This document shows positions 7,996-15,315 of a DNA stretch of 34,084 nucleotides, in pieces. The stretch's first letter is position 1. Each line of letters starts with the position of its first letter. Location of the stretch: positions 1 to 34,084 of the forward strand of contig CAYSBK010000010.1 of NCBI GenBank assembly GCA_964429265.1, read 5' to 3'. Under the pieces are notes generated by a model. The model was not told the DNA's origin. It was given only the letters and a program-made list of their open reading frames with translations, and searched no databases. The translations under genes and the position numbers were made by a program. This DNA comes from CAYSBK01 sp964429265 (lineage in GTDB: Bacteria; Planctomycetota; Phycisphaerae; Sedimentisphaerales; Anaerobacaceae).

Positions 7996-9177
7996 TTACT
8001 GAACGATACCCAACTCTTTGTGTTTTGTCAGGACTGCCTGGGCCAGGGCGTCGAGCCGGGCAAAATCGTCGCTGTCAGGATAACCCTTTGCGATGACCGG
8101 TTCAAGTACTTCGACCTTGAGGTTTGAAATAAGGGCCTTGAGTTGGTCGACCATCTTGCCGGCCCAGCCGTAAGAGCCGACCACTGCGGCGAATCGTGTT
8201 TTCGGCCGAAGGGCGTTTGCCAGCATCGCAGCATAGCCTACCGCCGGGTGGGGGCCGGTCAGGACGGTGGGGCTTGCCAGAACGATTGTAGCTGCATCGA
8301 CCAGCGAGACCGCCAGTTCGCCTATGTCGGCGCCGGTGAGGTTGAACCTTCTTACAGTGATGTTGCGGTCGATAAGTGCGTCGACCAGGTGCTCGACCAT
8401 CGCCCTGGTGCTGTCGTGCATGGAGACGTAGGCGACGACGACCTCGTTGGCGACCCTTTCGCTGGTCCAGTCCTTGTAGGCGTCGACGATGAACCCGGGA
8501 TCGTCATAAACCGGCCCGTGGCTGGGGGCGATCATTTTTATGTCGAAGTCCGCCAGTTTTTGGAGGTTCTTTCTTATGGTGGTTCTGAAAGGCATCATTA
8601 TCTCGGCGTAATATCTCTTGGCGGCCTCGTAGACGCGGGGCCGGTCGTCGACGAAGAGGCTGCTGGTCGCCAGGTGCGAGCCGAAAAAATCGCAGCTAAA
8701 CAGTATCGAATCTTCCTTCAGGTAGGTTGCGAAGGTCTCAGGCCAGTGCACCCAGGGCACGTAAATGAATCGCAGGCTCTTGTCGCCGAGCGATATTTCC
8801 TGGCCGTCATCGACGATTACGAACCTGTCGGCGTCGAGGTGAAGCAGGTGGATAAGCATATCCTGGCACTTTGGGTTGGCGACGACCTTTGCGCCGGGAT
8901 AAAGCGACAAGATGTCCGGCAGCGAACCAGAGTGGTCCTGCTCGCCGTGATGCGCGACAACGTAATCGAGCCGATCGATTCCGAGCTTGAGAAGGTTGTC
9001 AATCAGAACCACCGACTTGGTCGGGTCGACGGTGTCGAGCAGGGCGATTTTTTCGCTGCCCTTGACCAGGTATGCATTGTAGCTGGTGCCGTCGGGCAGG
9101 GGGATAAGCTCGTCGAAGAGCCTTCTGTCCCAGTCGATTGCGCCGACGCCAAAGATATTGGGCCTGAGTTGCTTCAT
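7996..9177 (-). CDS. fprA: Flavodiiron protein (FprA-type oxygen/NO reductase)
   Basis: The 393-residue protein has an N-terminal metallo-beta-lactamase-like domain with the complete diiron ligand set of the family: H77, E79, D81 and H82 (HGEQDH), H144 (VHWPET), D163 and H220 (SHGPVY). The spacings of 61 and 18 residues between H82, H144 and D163 match the known pattern. The C-terminal part (about 250-390) is a flavodoxin domain that binds FMN. No rubredoxin or flavin-reductase domain is fused, so it is a class A protein that takes electrons from a separate carrier. Such proteins reduce O2 to water, or NO to N2O, in anaerobes. It lies 72 bases after tpx in the perR unit. O2 versus NO preference cannot be read from the sequence. 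Confidence 0.95.
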   Translation of the reverse strand: MKQLRPNIFGVGAIDWDRRLFDELIPLPDGTSYNAYLVKGSEKIALLDTVDPTKSVVLIDNLLKLGIDRLDYVVAHHGEQDHSGSLPDILSLYPGAKVVANPKCQDMLIHLLHLDADRFVIVDDGQEISLGDKSLRFIYVPWVHWPETFATYLKEDSILFSCDFFGSHLATSSLFVDDRPRVYEAAKRYYAEIMMPFRTTIRKNLQKLADFDIKMIAPSHGPVYDDPGFIVDAYKDWTSERVANEVVVAYVSMHDSTRAMVEHLVDALIDRNITVRRFNLTGADIGELAVSLVDAATIVLASPTVLTGPHPAVGYAAMLANALRPKTRFAAVVGSYGWAGKMVDQLKALISNLKVEVLEPVIAKGYPDSDDFARLDALAQAVLTKHKELGIVQ

Positions 9178-9249
9178 AGCCTGTTCTCCGAAAGAGCAAC
9201 TGCGGGTTTTTCGTTCCGGTACTGCGGCGGCTGCGGCCGGTCCGATTGT

Positions 9250-9873
9250 TCACAACAGCGCTTTTGCCGCGTTGAGCGCTGCGTCGTAGTCCGGTTCGCT
9301 TGTCAGCTCGCCGACAAGTTCTTTGTAACGAATGACGCCATCCTTGTCTACGACGAACACCGCCCTGGCCAGAAGTCGCAGTTCCTCGATCAGCACCCCC
9401 CAGGCGCTTCCGAAGGCAGCGTTGCGGTAGTCGGACAGCGTCTGGACGTTGTCGATGCCGGCCGAGCCGCACCATCGCTTCTGGGCGAAAGGCAGGTCCA
9501 TACTTATTGTCAGCACCACCACGTCGTCACCGAGACCCGCCGCGGCCTCATTGAACCGCCGGGTCATCGTATCGCAGACCGGCGTATCCAGCGAAGGAAC
9601 GCTGCAGATGATGCAGACCTTCCCGCGGAACGACGACAACTTGACCGCGGACAGGTCGTTGGCGACCAGCTCACAGTCCGGCGCCGTGACGGGCGGCTTC
9701 AGCTGCGGGCCCAGCAGCGTCAGCGGGCTGCCTTTCATCGTTATCAAACCTTTGTGCTGTTCCATTGGTTCTTCCTTACAGCCTGATACCACGGCGGTAC
9801 CAAGCATCGCCACCGTTACGACTCGGCGGATGCCGTGGCATACCCGTTTGGTCGAAAGCAACCCTCCGCGCAT
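9250..9873 (-). CDS. tpx: Thiol peroxidase (Tpx, atypical 2-Cys peroxiredoxin), probable lipoprotein
   Basis: The core of about 170 residues is a Tpx. The peroxidatic cysteine sits in SLDTPVCDTMTRRFNEA and the resolving cysteine in FAQKRWCG, both as in the Escherichia coli enzyme. Upstream of the usual Tpx start (ATG 9765, M in MEQHKG) the frame stays open to an ATG at 9873. It encodes a basic n-region, a hydrophobic core (VVTVAMLGTAVV) and a lipobox-like VSGC followed by KEEP, which is a lipoprotein signal. From 9873 the product has 207 residues. The alternative start at 9765 gives 171 residues, the standard length, and has AAGGAAG at good spacing, so the start is undecided. Tpx reduces H2O2 and alkyl peroxides using thioredoxin-like donors. 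It lies 10 bases after the rubrerythrin stop. Confidence 0.9.
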   Translation of the reverse strand: MRGGLLSTKRVCHGIRRVVTVAMLGTAVVSGCKEEPMEQHKGLITMKGSPLTLLGPQLKPPVTAPDCELVANDLSAVKLSSFRGKVCIICSVPSLDTPVCDTMTRRFNEAAAGLGDDVVVLTISMDLPFAQKRWCGSAGIDNVQTLSDYRNAAFGSAWGVLIEELRLLARAVFVVDKDGVIRYKELVGELTSEPDYDAALNAAKALL

Positions 9874-9883
9874 ACGCGCAGCC

Positions 9884-10456
9884 TCAGTAATTGGCGGCTT
9901 CGATTTCGTAGTACTCTTTCGGATGCGCACAGGCGGGACACACCTCGGGCGGCTCGGTGCCCTCGTGGACATAGCCGCAGTTGCGGCAGACCCACCTTAC
10001 AGGTTTTTCACGCTTGAAGACGGTGCCGGTCTCGATATTTCCGGCCAACACAAGATATCTTTGCTCGTGTCGTTTCTCGGCCACGGCTATCTTTCGGAAG
10101 ACCGCGGCTATCTCCGTGAAGCCTTCCTTCTCGGCGATTTCGGCAAAGCCGGGGTACATCTCGGTGTTCTCATAGTGTTCGCCGGCTGCCGCGGCCTTTA
10201 AGTTCTCCAGGGTGGTGCCGATGACGCCGGCGGGGTACGAGGCCTGAATCTCGACATTGCCGCCTTCGAGAAACTTAAACTCGCGCTCGGCATGCTCCTT
10301 TTCCTGGTTTGCCGTTTCCTCGAAAATCGCCGCTATCTGGCGGTAGCCTTCCTTGCGTGCCTTGCTGGCAAAGTATGTGTAGCGATTTCTGGCCTGGGAT
10401 TCGCCGGCGAATACCGCCAGCAGATTCTTTTCGGTTTGCGTACCCCTTAAGCTCAT
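9884..10456 (-). CDS. rbr: Rubrerythrin (copy 2)
   Basis: The 190-residue product has the classical length. The diiron ligands are in place: E19, E52 and H55, E93 and E96, E127 and H130. The C-terminal rubredoxin-like domain has C157/C160 and C173/C176. It reduces H2O2 to water in the cytoplasm of anaerobes. I chose the ATG at 10456 because GGAGGT lies seven bases upstream; the open frame extends further to 10660 but would run into perR. It follows perR by 38 bases and precedes tpx by 10, so it is very probably in the perR operon and under PerR control. It resembles classical rubrerythrin more than the copy at 1465-1965 does. Confidence 0.96.
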   Translation of the reverse strand: MSLRGTQTEKNLLAVFAGESQARNRYTYFASKARKEGYRQIAAIFEETANQEKEHAEREFKFLEGGNVEIQASYPAGVIGTTLENLKAAAAGEHYENTEMYPGFAEIAEKEGFTEIAAVFRKIAVAEKRHEQRYLVLAGNIETGTVFKREKPVRWVCRNCGYVHEGTEPPEVCPACAHPKEYYEIEAANY

Positions 10457-10494
10457 CTTCGACCTCCATTTTGAACTGCTCGTATCGCTGATGG

Positions 10495-10965
10495 TTATTT
10501 TTTCCTGCTGCGGGACTGTTTCTTCCTGCAGTCCCGGCATATACCTTCCAGGTAAACGGTCTTTCTCAGTACGACGTGCCCACGGAGGATGTTTGCTGGT
10601 ACGTCGATATTGTCGAACGGGGCGTGGTGAAAATCGATAATTTTTCTGCATTTTACGCACCGGAAATGCTGGTGCGTCTCAATTCTACCGTCGAATCGGC
10701 GGCTGTCGCCGGTGCCTTCGACGATTGTGGCGGCTCCTATTTCGGCAAGGGTCAGAAGTGTGCGATTGACCGTATCGAGCGAAATACCCGGCAATCGCTT
10801 CCTGAGTTTTTCGTAGAGCATATCGGCGGAAGGGTGGGTATTACATTCCACCAGCGCGGCGTAAACGGCGACCCGCTGCGGTGTGGCCTTCAGCCCGGCC
10901 TCGGCGCAGAGTGCTCTGAAGGCGTTGATTTTGTTGTCCAGCTCGCGGCTTCGACCGCCCGCCAT
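10495..10965 (-). CDS. perR: Peroxide-responsive Fur-family repressor PerR
   Basis: The 156-residue regulator has an N-terminal winged helix (LKATPQRVAVYAAL, then SLDTVNRTLLTLAEIG as recognition region) and a C-terminal metal domain. The structural zinc site has C103/C106 and C143/C146. All five regulatory-metal ligands of Bacillus subtilis PerR (H37, D85, H91, H93, D104) have counterparts: H44, D92 (RRFDGR), H98, H100 and D111 (KIIDFH). The aspartate in RFD is the residue that separates PerR from Fur and Zur. In PerR, Fe(II)-catalysed oxidation of histidines releases DNA. AGAGAGG lies about five bases before the ATG. It heads the unit rbr-tpx-fprA, a typical PerR regulon, and an AT-rich dyad lies 28 bases upstream (10993-11010). 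The basic Lys/Arg tail is unremarkable. Confidence 0.93.
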   Translation of the reverse strand: MAGGRSRELDNKINAFRALCAEAGLKATPQRVAVYAALVECNTHPSADMLYEKLRKRLPGISLDTVNRTLLTLAEIGAATIVEGTGDSRRFDGRIETHQHFRCVKCRKIIDFHHAPFDNIDVPANILRGHVVLRKTVYLEGICRDCRKKQSRSRKK

Positions 10966-10992
10966 ACAAACCTCTCTCTAAAACAACATCCT

Positions 10993-11010
10993 GTAATTCA
11001 GCAATTATAT
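10993..11010 (-). promoter_or_regulatory. Candidate PerR operator overlapping the perR -10 box
   Basis: The 18-base element TGTAATTCAGCAATTATA is a near-perfect dyad with AATT arms, 28-45 bases upstream of the perR ATG. Read on the minus strand it includes a perfect TATAAT (11005-11010), so a bound repressor would block the promoter. No good -35 hexamer is visible. The arm spacing (4 bases) differs from the 7-1-7 PerR box of Bacillus, so the assignment rests on position and AT-rich symmetry. Confidence 0.5.
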
Positions 11011-11201
11011 CGCCCGATCCGGTTGCGGGAAGAAAATTTCCCGGCGAAATCGCTTGATTTTCCCGCCTGCCGGAAGTAAGACCGGGCCGCCCTCCTCCGA
11101 ACGGCCCGATCACCAGTAAAAACCAAGTCAGTCCGGCCCGCCTGTGTCAGGCTCAGCCGGTTCCGGTTCACACCCCAGCCGGTCCCATAGCTATCCGTAT
11201 C

Positions 11202-11217
11202 ACTACGATATCGTAGT
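11202..11217. repeat. Perfect 16-bp palindrome ACTACGATATCGTAGT
   Basis: The two 8-base arms pair perfectly with no spacer. The right arm takes part in a second small inverted repeat (GTAG-TTG-CTAC). Such compact dyads are often operator sites for dimeric regulators. No regulator gene of an obvious matching type lies next to it, and no promoter is evident at this position. Confidence 0.5.
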
Positions 11218-11546
11218 TGCTACTATTTGTCAAGGCCCCTGCGCATTTTTCAGTAGTTTTTTTCACGCCGCAGGCGCAACCGCTGCGTCATCTTCGGCTT
11301 TCTCGGCTCTTTCGTTTCTTCGCCGGTTTGCCGGCACGATGTGTGCACAGGGACCTGCACTGCCGCGGCGCGTCTTCACTTGGTTGAGGGCAGGCTCGGA
11401 GCGGGTATTTTACATACGCCCCGCCATCCTGACACCAGCACAGGGAAGCGAAGGCCAGGCCGTAGTGGAGCAGGACTCGGCAACAAGGCTACTTGGCCAC
11501 CGCGAAAACAGAAATCCCAGGACGTCCGCAAAGCAGCCTTTGAAAG

Positions 11547-11575
11547 TTGACAGCAGCACAGGCGCCAGGTAGAGT
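11547..11575 (+). promoter_or_regulatory. Sigma-70-type promoter of the phosphomannomutase gene
   Basis: A perfect -35 TTGACA (11547-11552) is followed after 17 bases by TAGAGT (11570-11575). The predicted start of transcription near 11582 would give a leader of about 52 bases with AGGAG at 11622-11626 before the ATG at 11634. Confidence 0.6.
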
Positions 11576-11633
11576 ATACGCGGCGATTCCGACGAAGACC
11601 GACGGCAACCGTGGTTCAGCCAGGAGACCGTGT

Positions 11634-13004
11634 ATGGACGTATCTATTTTCAAGGCGTACGACATCAGGGGCGTTTATCCCGACCAGCTTGACGAGGAGG
11701 CGGCTTGGAAGATCGGGTATGCGGCGGCAAGGTTTCTGCCGTCTCTTCTGCGCGGCTACCAGCGAGGCCAGCCCAACGCCCGGTCGCTCTGCGTCGGGCG
11801 GGATATACGAACGCACAGCCAGACCTTGGCCGATGCCCTTATCGACGGGATAACATCCGCCGGTATCGATGTCATAGACATAGGACTTATCGATACGCCG
11901 CAGATGTATTTTGCAGTGAACCATTTTGGCACCTGCGGCGGTATTGCTGTTACCGCCAGCCACAATCCCGCCAAGTACAACGGGTTCAAGGTATCGGGAC
12001 TTGAAGCCAGGCCCGTGGGCCGCGACACCGGACTCAAAGATATCGAGCACATCGCCGTATCGCTTGTGCACACAAAGGGAAAGGCCACCGGCTCCGTGCG
12101 GCGGCAGGACCTGACAGCCCAGTACCGCCAGTACGTGCTGAAGTTTCTCAAGCCAAACATTCGTGAATTGAAGATCGCGATAGATGCTTCAAATGGGATG
12201 GCCGGCAAGATGGTACCGGCTATTTTCGAAGACGTGCCGATACAGATAACAGCCATCAATTTCCGCCACGACGGCAGATTCAGGCACGAACCCAATCCGC
12301 TGGTTGAAAAAAACCTCTCGCAGGTAAAATCGGCCGTCAAGAGGCGAAAGTGCGATTTCGGCGTCTGTTTCGACGGCGATGCGGACCGGCTGATGCTTGT
12401 CGATGAAAAGGGCCAGACGGTAGGGTGTGACCTGATGACGGCGTTGATGGCGAGGTACTTCCTGTCGGAGGAACCAGGCTCGACCATCGTCTACGACCTG
12501 CGCAGCAGCAGGGTCGTCGCCGAGGAGATAATAAAATACGGCGGCACACCCCGCAGGGAGCGGGTGGGACACGCCTTTATGAAGAAGGCCCTGCGGGACT
12601 CACACGGCATATTCGGAGGTGAACTTTCGGGCCACTTCTATTACCGCGACAATTACTACGCCGATTCCGGTATGATCACGCTTGTGCACCTGGTGAACAT
12701 CGCCAGCGAAACGAACCGGCCGCTGAGCGAACTGATCAAACCCCTGCGCAGGTACTACGCCAGCGGGGAGCTGAACTTCGAGGTCGAAGACAAGCAAGCC
12801 GTGATGGAGGAGCTTGCCAAAAGTTACAGCGACGCTCAAATCGACTGGCTGGACGGGGTTACGGTAAGTTACAAGCAGTGGTGGTTCAACTGCCGACCCA
12901 GCAATACCGAGCCGTTGCTCAGGCTCAACCTCGAGGCCAAGACGAAGGAGATGCTCAAGGAGAAGCTCGCCGAACTGAAGAAGATACTAGGTAAACCTGT
13001 TTAG
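11634..13004 (+). CDS. manB: Phosphomannomutase/phosphoglucomutase
   Basis: The 456-residue enzyme of the alpha-D-phosphohexomutase family interconverts hexose-6-phosphate and hexose-1-phosphate, feeding sugar nucleotides for envelope glycans. The phosphoserine loop is TASHNP with S109. The Mg-binding loop is DGDAD (D247, D249, D251), the sugar-specificity loop is GELSGH (329-334; this form is typical of mannose/glucose mutases), and the phosphate-binding loop is RPSNTEP near the C-terminus. All four are intact. The ATG at 11634 has AGGAG seven bases upstream; the open frame reaches further back to 11547 but that part overlaps the promoter. DUF1805 follows after 27 bases on the same strand. 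With hldD nearby it fits LPS or other glycan precursor synthesis. Mannose versus glucose preference is not decided. Confidence 0.93.
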   Translation: MDVSIFKAYDIRGVYPDQLDEEAAWKIGYAAARFLPSLLRGYQRGQPNARSLCVGRDIRTHSQTLADALIDGITSAGIDVIDIGLIDTPQMYFAVNHFGTCGGIAVTASHNPAKYNGFKVSGLEARPVGRDTGLKDIEHIAVSLVHTKGKATGSVRRQDLTAQYRQYVLKFLKPNIRELKIAIDASNGMAGKMVPAIFEDVPIQITAINFRHDGRFRHEPNPLVEKNLSQVKSAVKRRKCDFGVCFDGDADRLMLVDEKGQTVGCDLMTALMARYFLSEEPGSTIVYDLRSSRVVAEEIIKYGGTPRRERVGHAFMKKALRDSHGIFGGELSGHFYYRDNYYADSGMITLVHLVNIASETNRPLSELIKPLRRYYASGELNFEVEDKQAVMEELAKSYSDAQIDWLDGVTVSYKQWWFNCRPSNTEPLLRLNLEAKTKEMLKEKLAELKKILGKPV

Positions 13005-13031
13005 CAGCTTCAATATTTTGCGAAGCCCAAG

Positions 13032-13340
13032 ATGGAAATACACACAAGAACGTTCGAAACCACCGCAGGGCCTGTGGAAGGCATCCAGGCCAAGTGGCCG
13101 GGATTCAACATCCTGCTGGCCGCGGGCACAAAGGGTTTTTTGGCCTGTCCGGCGATCGACGTCGATGCCTGCCAGGGCTACAACGTCGCGGCCGCTATCG
13201 TCGAGAGCACGCCTGAGAACCCTATCGGAACACTGGAGCGATTCGCCGACCGCAAGATCACCAAGGCCAACGGTAAGGCAAAGGCACTCGGGCTGAAAGA
13301 GGGCATGATTGCCGCCGACGCATTGGCCTTGATAGCTTAA
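13032..13340 (+). CDS. DUF1805 (YunC-like) protein
   Basis: The 102-residue product matches the compact DUF1805 fold: an N-terminal strand with a Gly-Pro turn (ETTAGPVEGIQAKW), the segment LLAAGTKGFLACPAIDVDAC and a C-terminal helix rich in Ala. The function of the family is not established. It follows the phosphomannomutase by 27 bases and is probably co-transcribed. No typical Shine-Dalgarno sequence is seen. Its TAA stop shares the bases TTAA (13337-13340) with the TAA stop of the convergent membrane gene. Confidence 0.8.
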   Translation: MEIHTRTFETTAGPVEGIQAKWPGFNILLAAGTKGFLACPAIDVDACQGYNVAAAIVESTPENPIGTLERFADRKITKANGKAKALGLKEGMIAADALALIA

Positions 13341-13894
13341 ACCGCGGTGCCGGCATCGCGAGAGGCGGGTTTGAGGCACTTTTCTTTCGGGCTGCCCTTG
13401 CGGCGAATGAAAAGGTACAACACGATCGCCGCCACAAAGAAAAGCACACAGCCGAGCTTGATATATTCCTGCAGCACTGCCATGTTGTTGTACCCGATAT
13501 GCCGTGCGGCAATGTTCCACAACCACAGCTTTCGGCTGGGCCACAGCGGCCATACATCATAGTGATATAACCCGTCAACCAACACGTGCAGCCACACCCC
13601 CAGCACGCCCGACACCAGCATTTTCGGAACCGTTGTCTGGTAGGATAGACCCAGCAACGGCATCGCCCAGCTGAACAGACGTCGCAACGGTATTGCCGCC
13701 AGCCCCCACACCGCGCCAACCGCTGCTCCTATGAGCAAAGTATGTGCGTAGCGATGCACCCTGAAATTGGCAAAGCACAGGACCTCTATATCAACGACGA
13801 CGTTCGCCAGCACGAAAACCGGCACGTCGAGCCATCTGCGAAAAACCAGCCCAAGAAAACCACTCGGCCCAAAATGATACGGCGTAACAGGCAT
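13337..13894 (-). CDS. YdjM-like integral membrane protein (metal-dependent hydrolase-like)
   Basis: The 185-residue product begins MPVTPYHFGPSGFLGLVF, the typical N-terminus of the YdjM-type family. A DIE motif (residues 34-36) and a histidine pair (HRYAHTLL) follow, conserved in this family of putative membrane metal-dependent hydrolases. Four or so hydrophobic segments are seen: about residues 12-32, 53-69, 89-105 and 146-166. The C-terminus is basic. I chose the ATG at 13894 because the family motif starts there; an in-frame GTG at 13939 would add fifteen residues. No strong ribosome binding site is visible. The gene is convergent with DUF1805 and downstream of hldD by 125 bases. The biochemical function of the family is not known. 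Confidence 0.8.
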   Translation of the reverse strand: MPVTPYHFGPSGFLGLVFRRWLDVPVFVLANVVVDIEVLCFANFRVHRYAHTLLIGAAVGAVWGLAAIPLRRLFSWAMPLLGLSYQTTVPKMLVSGVLGVWLHVLVDGLYHYDVWPLWPSRKLWLWNIAARHIGYNNMAVLQEYIKLGCVLFFVAAIVLYLFIRRKGSPKEKCLKPASRDAGTAV

Positions 13895-14019
13895 ATTCAC
13901 TGTTCGGCAGGGCGCTGCCCTTGTGCTGAAACCTCCCACTGCGGCCTATCCGGAAAAGCATCAAGGGTCCTTCCCCCTTCTCGCGGAGAAAATTAGTCGA
14001 TCGCCAGGCTCAGTAACAT

Positions 14020-14997
14020 TTATTTCTGTCCCAAGTAGCTGTGCGGCATCAGGTAGTTCCTGACGTAATCGGTTATTGCCTCTTCCAGTGTCGAGGTGGG
14101 TTTTTCATAGCCGGCGTTGCGCAGCTTGGCGACATCCGCCTGCGTGTAATACTGGTACTGGCGGCGGAGGTTTTCGGGCATTTCTATGTACCGGATGTTC
14201 GGCTTTTTGCCCATTGCGGCAAACACGGCCTTTACCATATCATTCCACGTGCGGGCCTTGCCGGTGCCGATGTTATAAAGTCCCGCAACTTTCGGGTTGT
14301 CGAGAAAGAACAGCGTCATCTCGACGGCGTCTTTTACGTAGAGAAAATCCCGCATATATTCGCCGTGGCCGTACCGCGGATTTTCGGACTTGAAAAGGCT
14401 GATGCTGCCCCTTTCGTTTATCTGTTCGAATGCCTTCAGCACAAAGCTTCGCATCTGGCCCTTGTGATACTCGTTCGGGCCGAAGACGTTGAAATATTTC
14501 AGGCCCACGATTTTCTTCAACAGTCCCGTTCTCCGCGCCCAAAGGTCGAAAAGCTGCTTGGAGTAGCCGTACATATTGAGTGGCCGGAGCACCTCTATCT
14601 TGTTTTGTTCGTCGCTAAAGCCCGCCGACCCGTCGCCGTACGTCGCCGCGCTGGACGCATAAATGAACCTGACGTTTTTGGCAACCGCCCACTGGGCCAG
14701 CAGCTTCGTGTATTCGTAGTTATTCTTTATCAGGTGGGACGCATTTGTCTCGGTGGTGTCGCTGCAGGCGCCCATATGCAAAACCGCTTCGACGCCGGAG
14801 GGGAGTTTGTCCTCGAGCACCATTTCGAGAAAGTCGTCCTTTTCCACGTAGTCGGCAAAGGACAGGTTCCGCAGGTTTTTCCATTTCTCGTCGCAGCCGA
14901 GTTGGTCCACGACCAGGATGTCACTGACGCCCCTGCAGTTGAGTCCCCATACCAGTGCGGAACCGATAAAACCCGCTCCGCCGGTTACGACAATCAT
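14020..14997 (-). CDS. hldD: ADP-L-glycero-D-manno-heptose 6-epimerase
   Basis: The 325-residue extended short-chain dehydrogenase converts ADP-D-glycero- to ADP-L-glycero-manno-heptose, the donor for the LPS inner core. The NADP-binding GGAGFIG is at residues 6-12 and the catalytic pair is Y143 and K147 (MYGYSK) with serine in YASSAATYG. Family-specific segments include NVFGPNEYHKG, GQMRSF and the RDFLYVKDAV block. The length is right for HldD. I start at ATG 14997 because GGGAG lies about eight bases upstream and the Rossmann fold begins immediately; the open frame reaches 15063 without support. This is the best evidence in the window for a heptose-containing LPS and thus an outer membrane. 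No other heptose genes lie within the window. Confidence 0.95.
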   Translation of the reverse strand: MIVVTGGAGFIGSALVWGLNCRGVSDILVVDQLGCDEKWKNLRNLSFADYVEKDDFLEMVLEDKLPSGVEAVLHMGACSDTTETNASHLIKNNYEYTKLLAQWAVAKNVRFIYASSAATYGDGSAGFSDEQNKIEVLRPLNMYGYSKQLFDLWARRTGLLKKIVGLKYFNVFGPNEYHKGQMRSFVLKAFEQINERGSISLFKSENPRYGHGEYMRDFLYVKDAVEMTLFFLDNPKVAGLYNIGTGKARTWNDMVKAVFAAMGKKPNIRYIEMPENLRRQYQYYTQADVAKLRNAGYEKPTSTLEEAITDYVRNYLMPHSYLGQK

Positions 14998-15315
14998 TTT
15001 TGCGCTCCCGAAAATCCTGCCGGTTCCGATTTGCAGTTCGCCGGAGCCGGTTGGTTTGACCATTCACTGCAGACGATGCCGGATGCCCTGAGGGCGTTTT
15101 TCGGCCCACATCATAAGGTTTCTGCGGCGGGATTCAAGCGCGTGGTTTGCGGTTGATTGCCCACGTGGTCTGCACGGGGCGGTTTACCAGGTGATGATTC
15201 GCAAATCATATCTTTGTTGTGCTGAAGAGGCCGAACTCTGCATAAAATAGTGGTTCGGGCACGTCCTGACGGTGATTGGTCCGTGTCAACTGAAACGTAA
15301 AGAAAGGAGCTTGTT
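14998..15315. other. Divergent intergenic region between hldD and the PA14/LamG gene
   Basis: These 318 bases hold the 5' regions of two divergent genes. The clearest element is the inverted repeat ATGATT-CGCA-AATCAT at 15194-15209, a candidate operator. A weak promoter for the rightward gene may be TTGTGC (15217-15222) and CATAAA (15241-15246) with an 18-base spacer. AAAGGAG (15303-15309) is the ribosome binding site of the rightward gene. I see no gene or known RNA motif here. Confidence 0.5.
15194..15209. repeat. Inverted repeat ATGATT-CGCA-AATCAT, candidate operator
   Basis: Perfect 6-base arms with a 4-base spacer lie just upstream of a weak promoter-like pair and 107 bases before the start codon of the secreted PA14/LamG protein. 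A glycan-responsive regulator could bind here; no such regulator gene is adjacent. Confidence 0.4.

Larger units (their letters stand above)
10966..11546. other. Gene-poor intergenic region between perR and the phosphomannomutase
   Basis: Between the perR start (10965) and the phosphomannomutase promoter I see no convincing gene. The region contains the PerR dyad, an inverted repeat CGGGAA-6-TTCCCG at 11027-11044, a GC-rich stem-loop at 11081-11112 (10 base pairs with one mismatch, 12-base loop, no T-run on either side) and a perfect 16-bp palindrome at 11202-11217. The only open frame of note (11144-11572) has no ribosome binding site and a composition unlike the neighbouring proteins. A small RNA is possible but I recognise no known RNA motif. 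Confidence 0.6.

Noticed and set aside
8143..9786. 547-codon open frame on the plus strand
   Set aside because: It lies wholly antisense to the flavodiiron and thiol peroxidase genes, whose catalytic motifs are intact; long antisense frames are common in GC-rich coding DNA.
11081..11112. GC-rich stem-loop considered as an intrinsic terminator
   Set aside because: No T-run follows on either strand and no gene ends next to it.
11144..11572. 142-codon plus-strand frame in the perR-phosphomannomutase gap
   Set aside because: No ribosome binding site, passes through the 16-bp palindrome and the phosphomannomutase promoter, and has low-quality Ser/Ala/Arg-rich sequence.
14041..15156. 371-codon plus-strand frame
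   Set aside because: Antisense to hldD and running into the divergent promoter region; no ribosome binding site.
15284..15289. TTGACA on the minus strand as a -35 box for hldD
   Set aside because: No -10-like hexamer lies 15-19 bases downstream on that strand.
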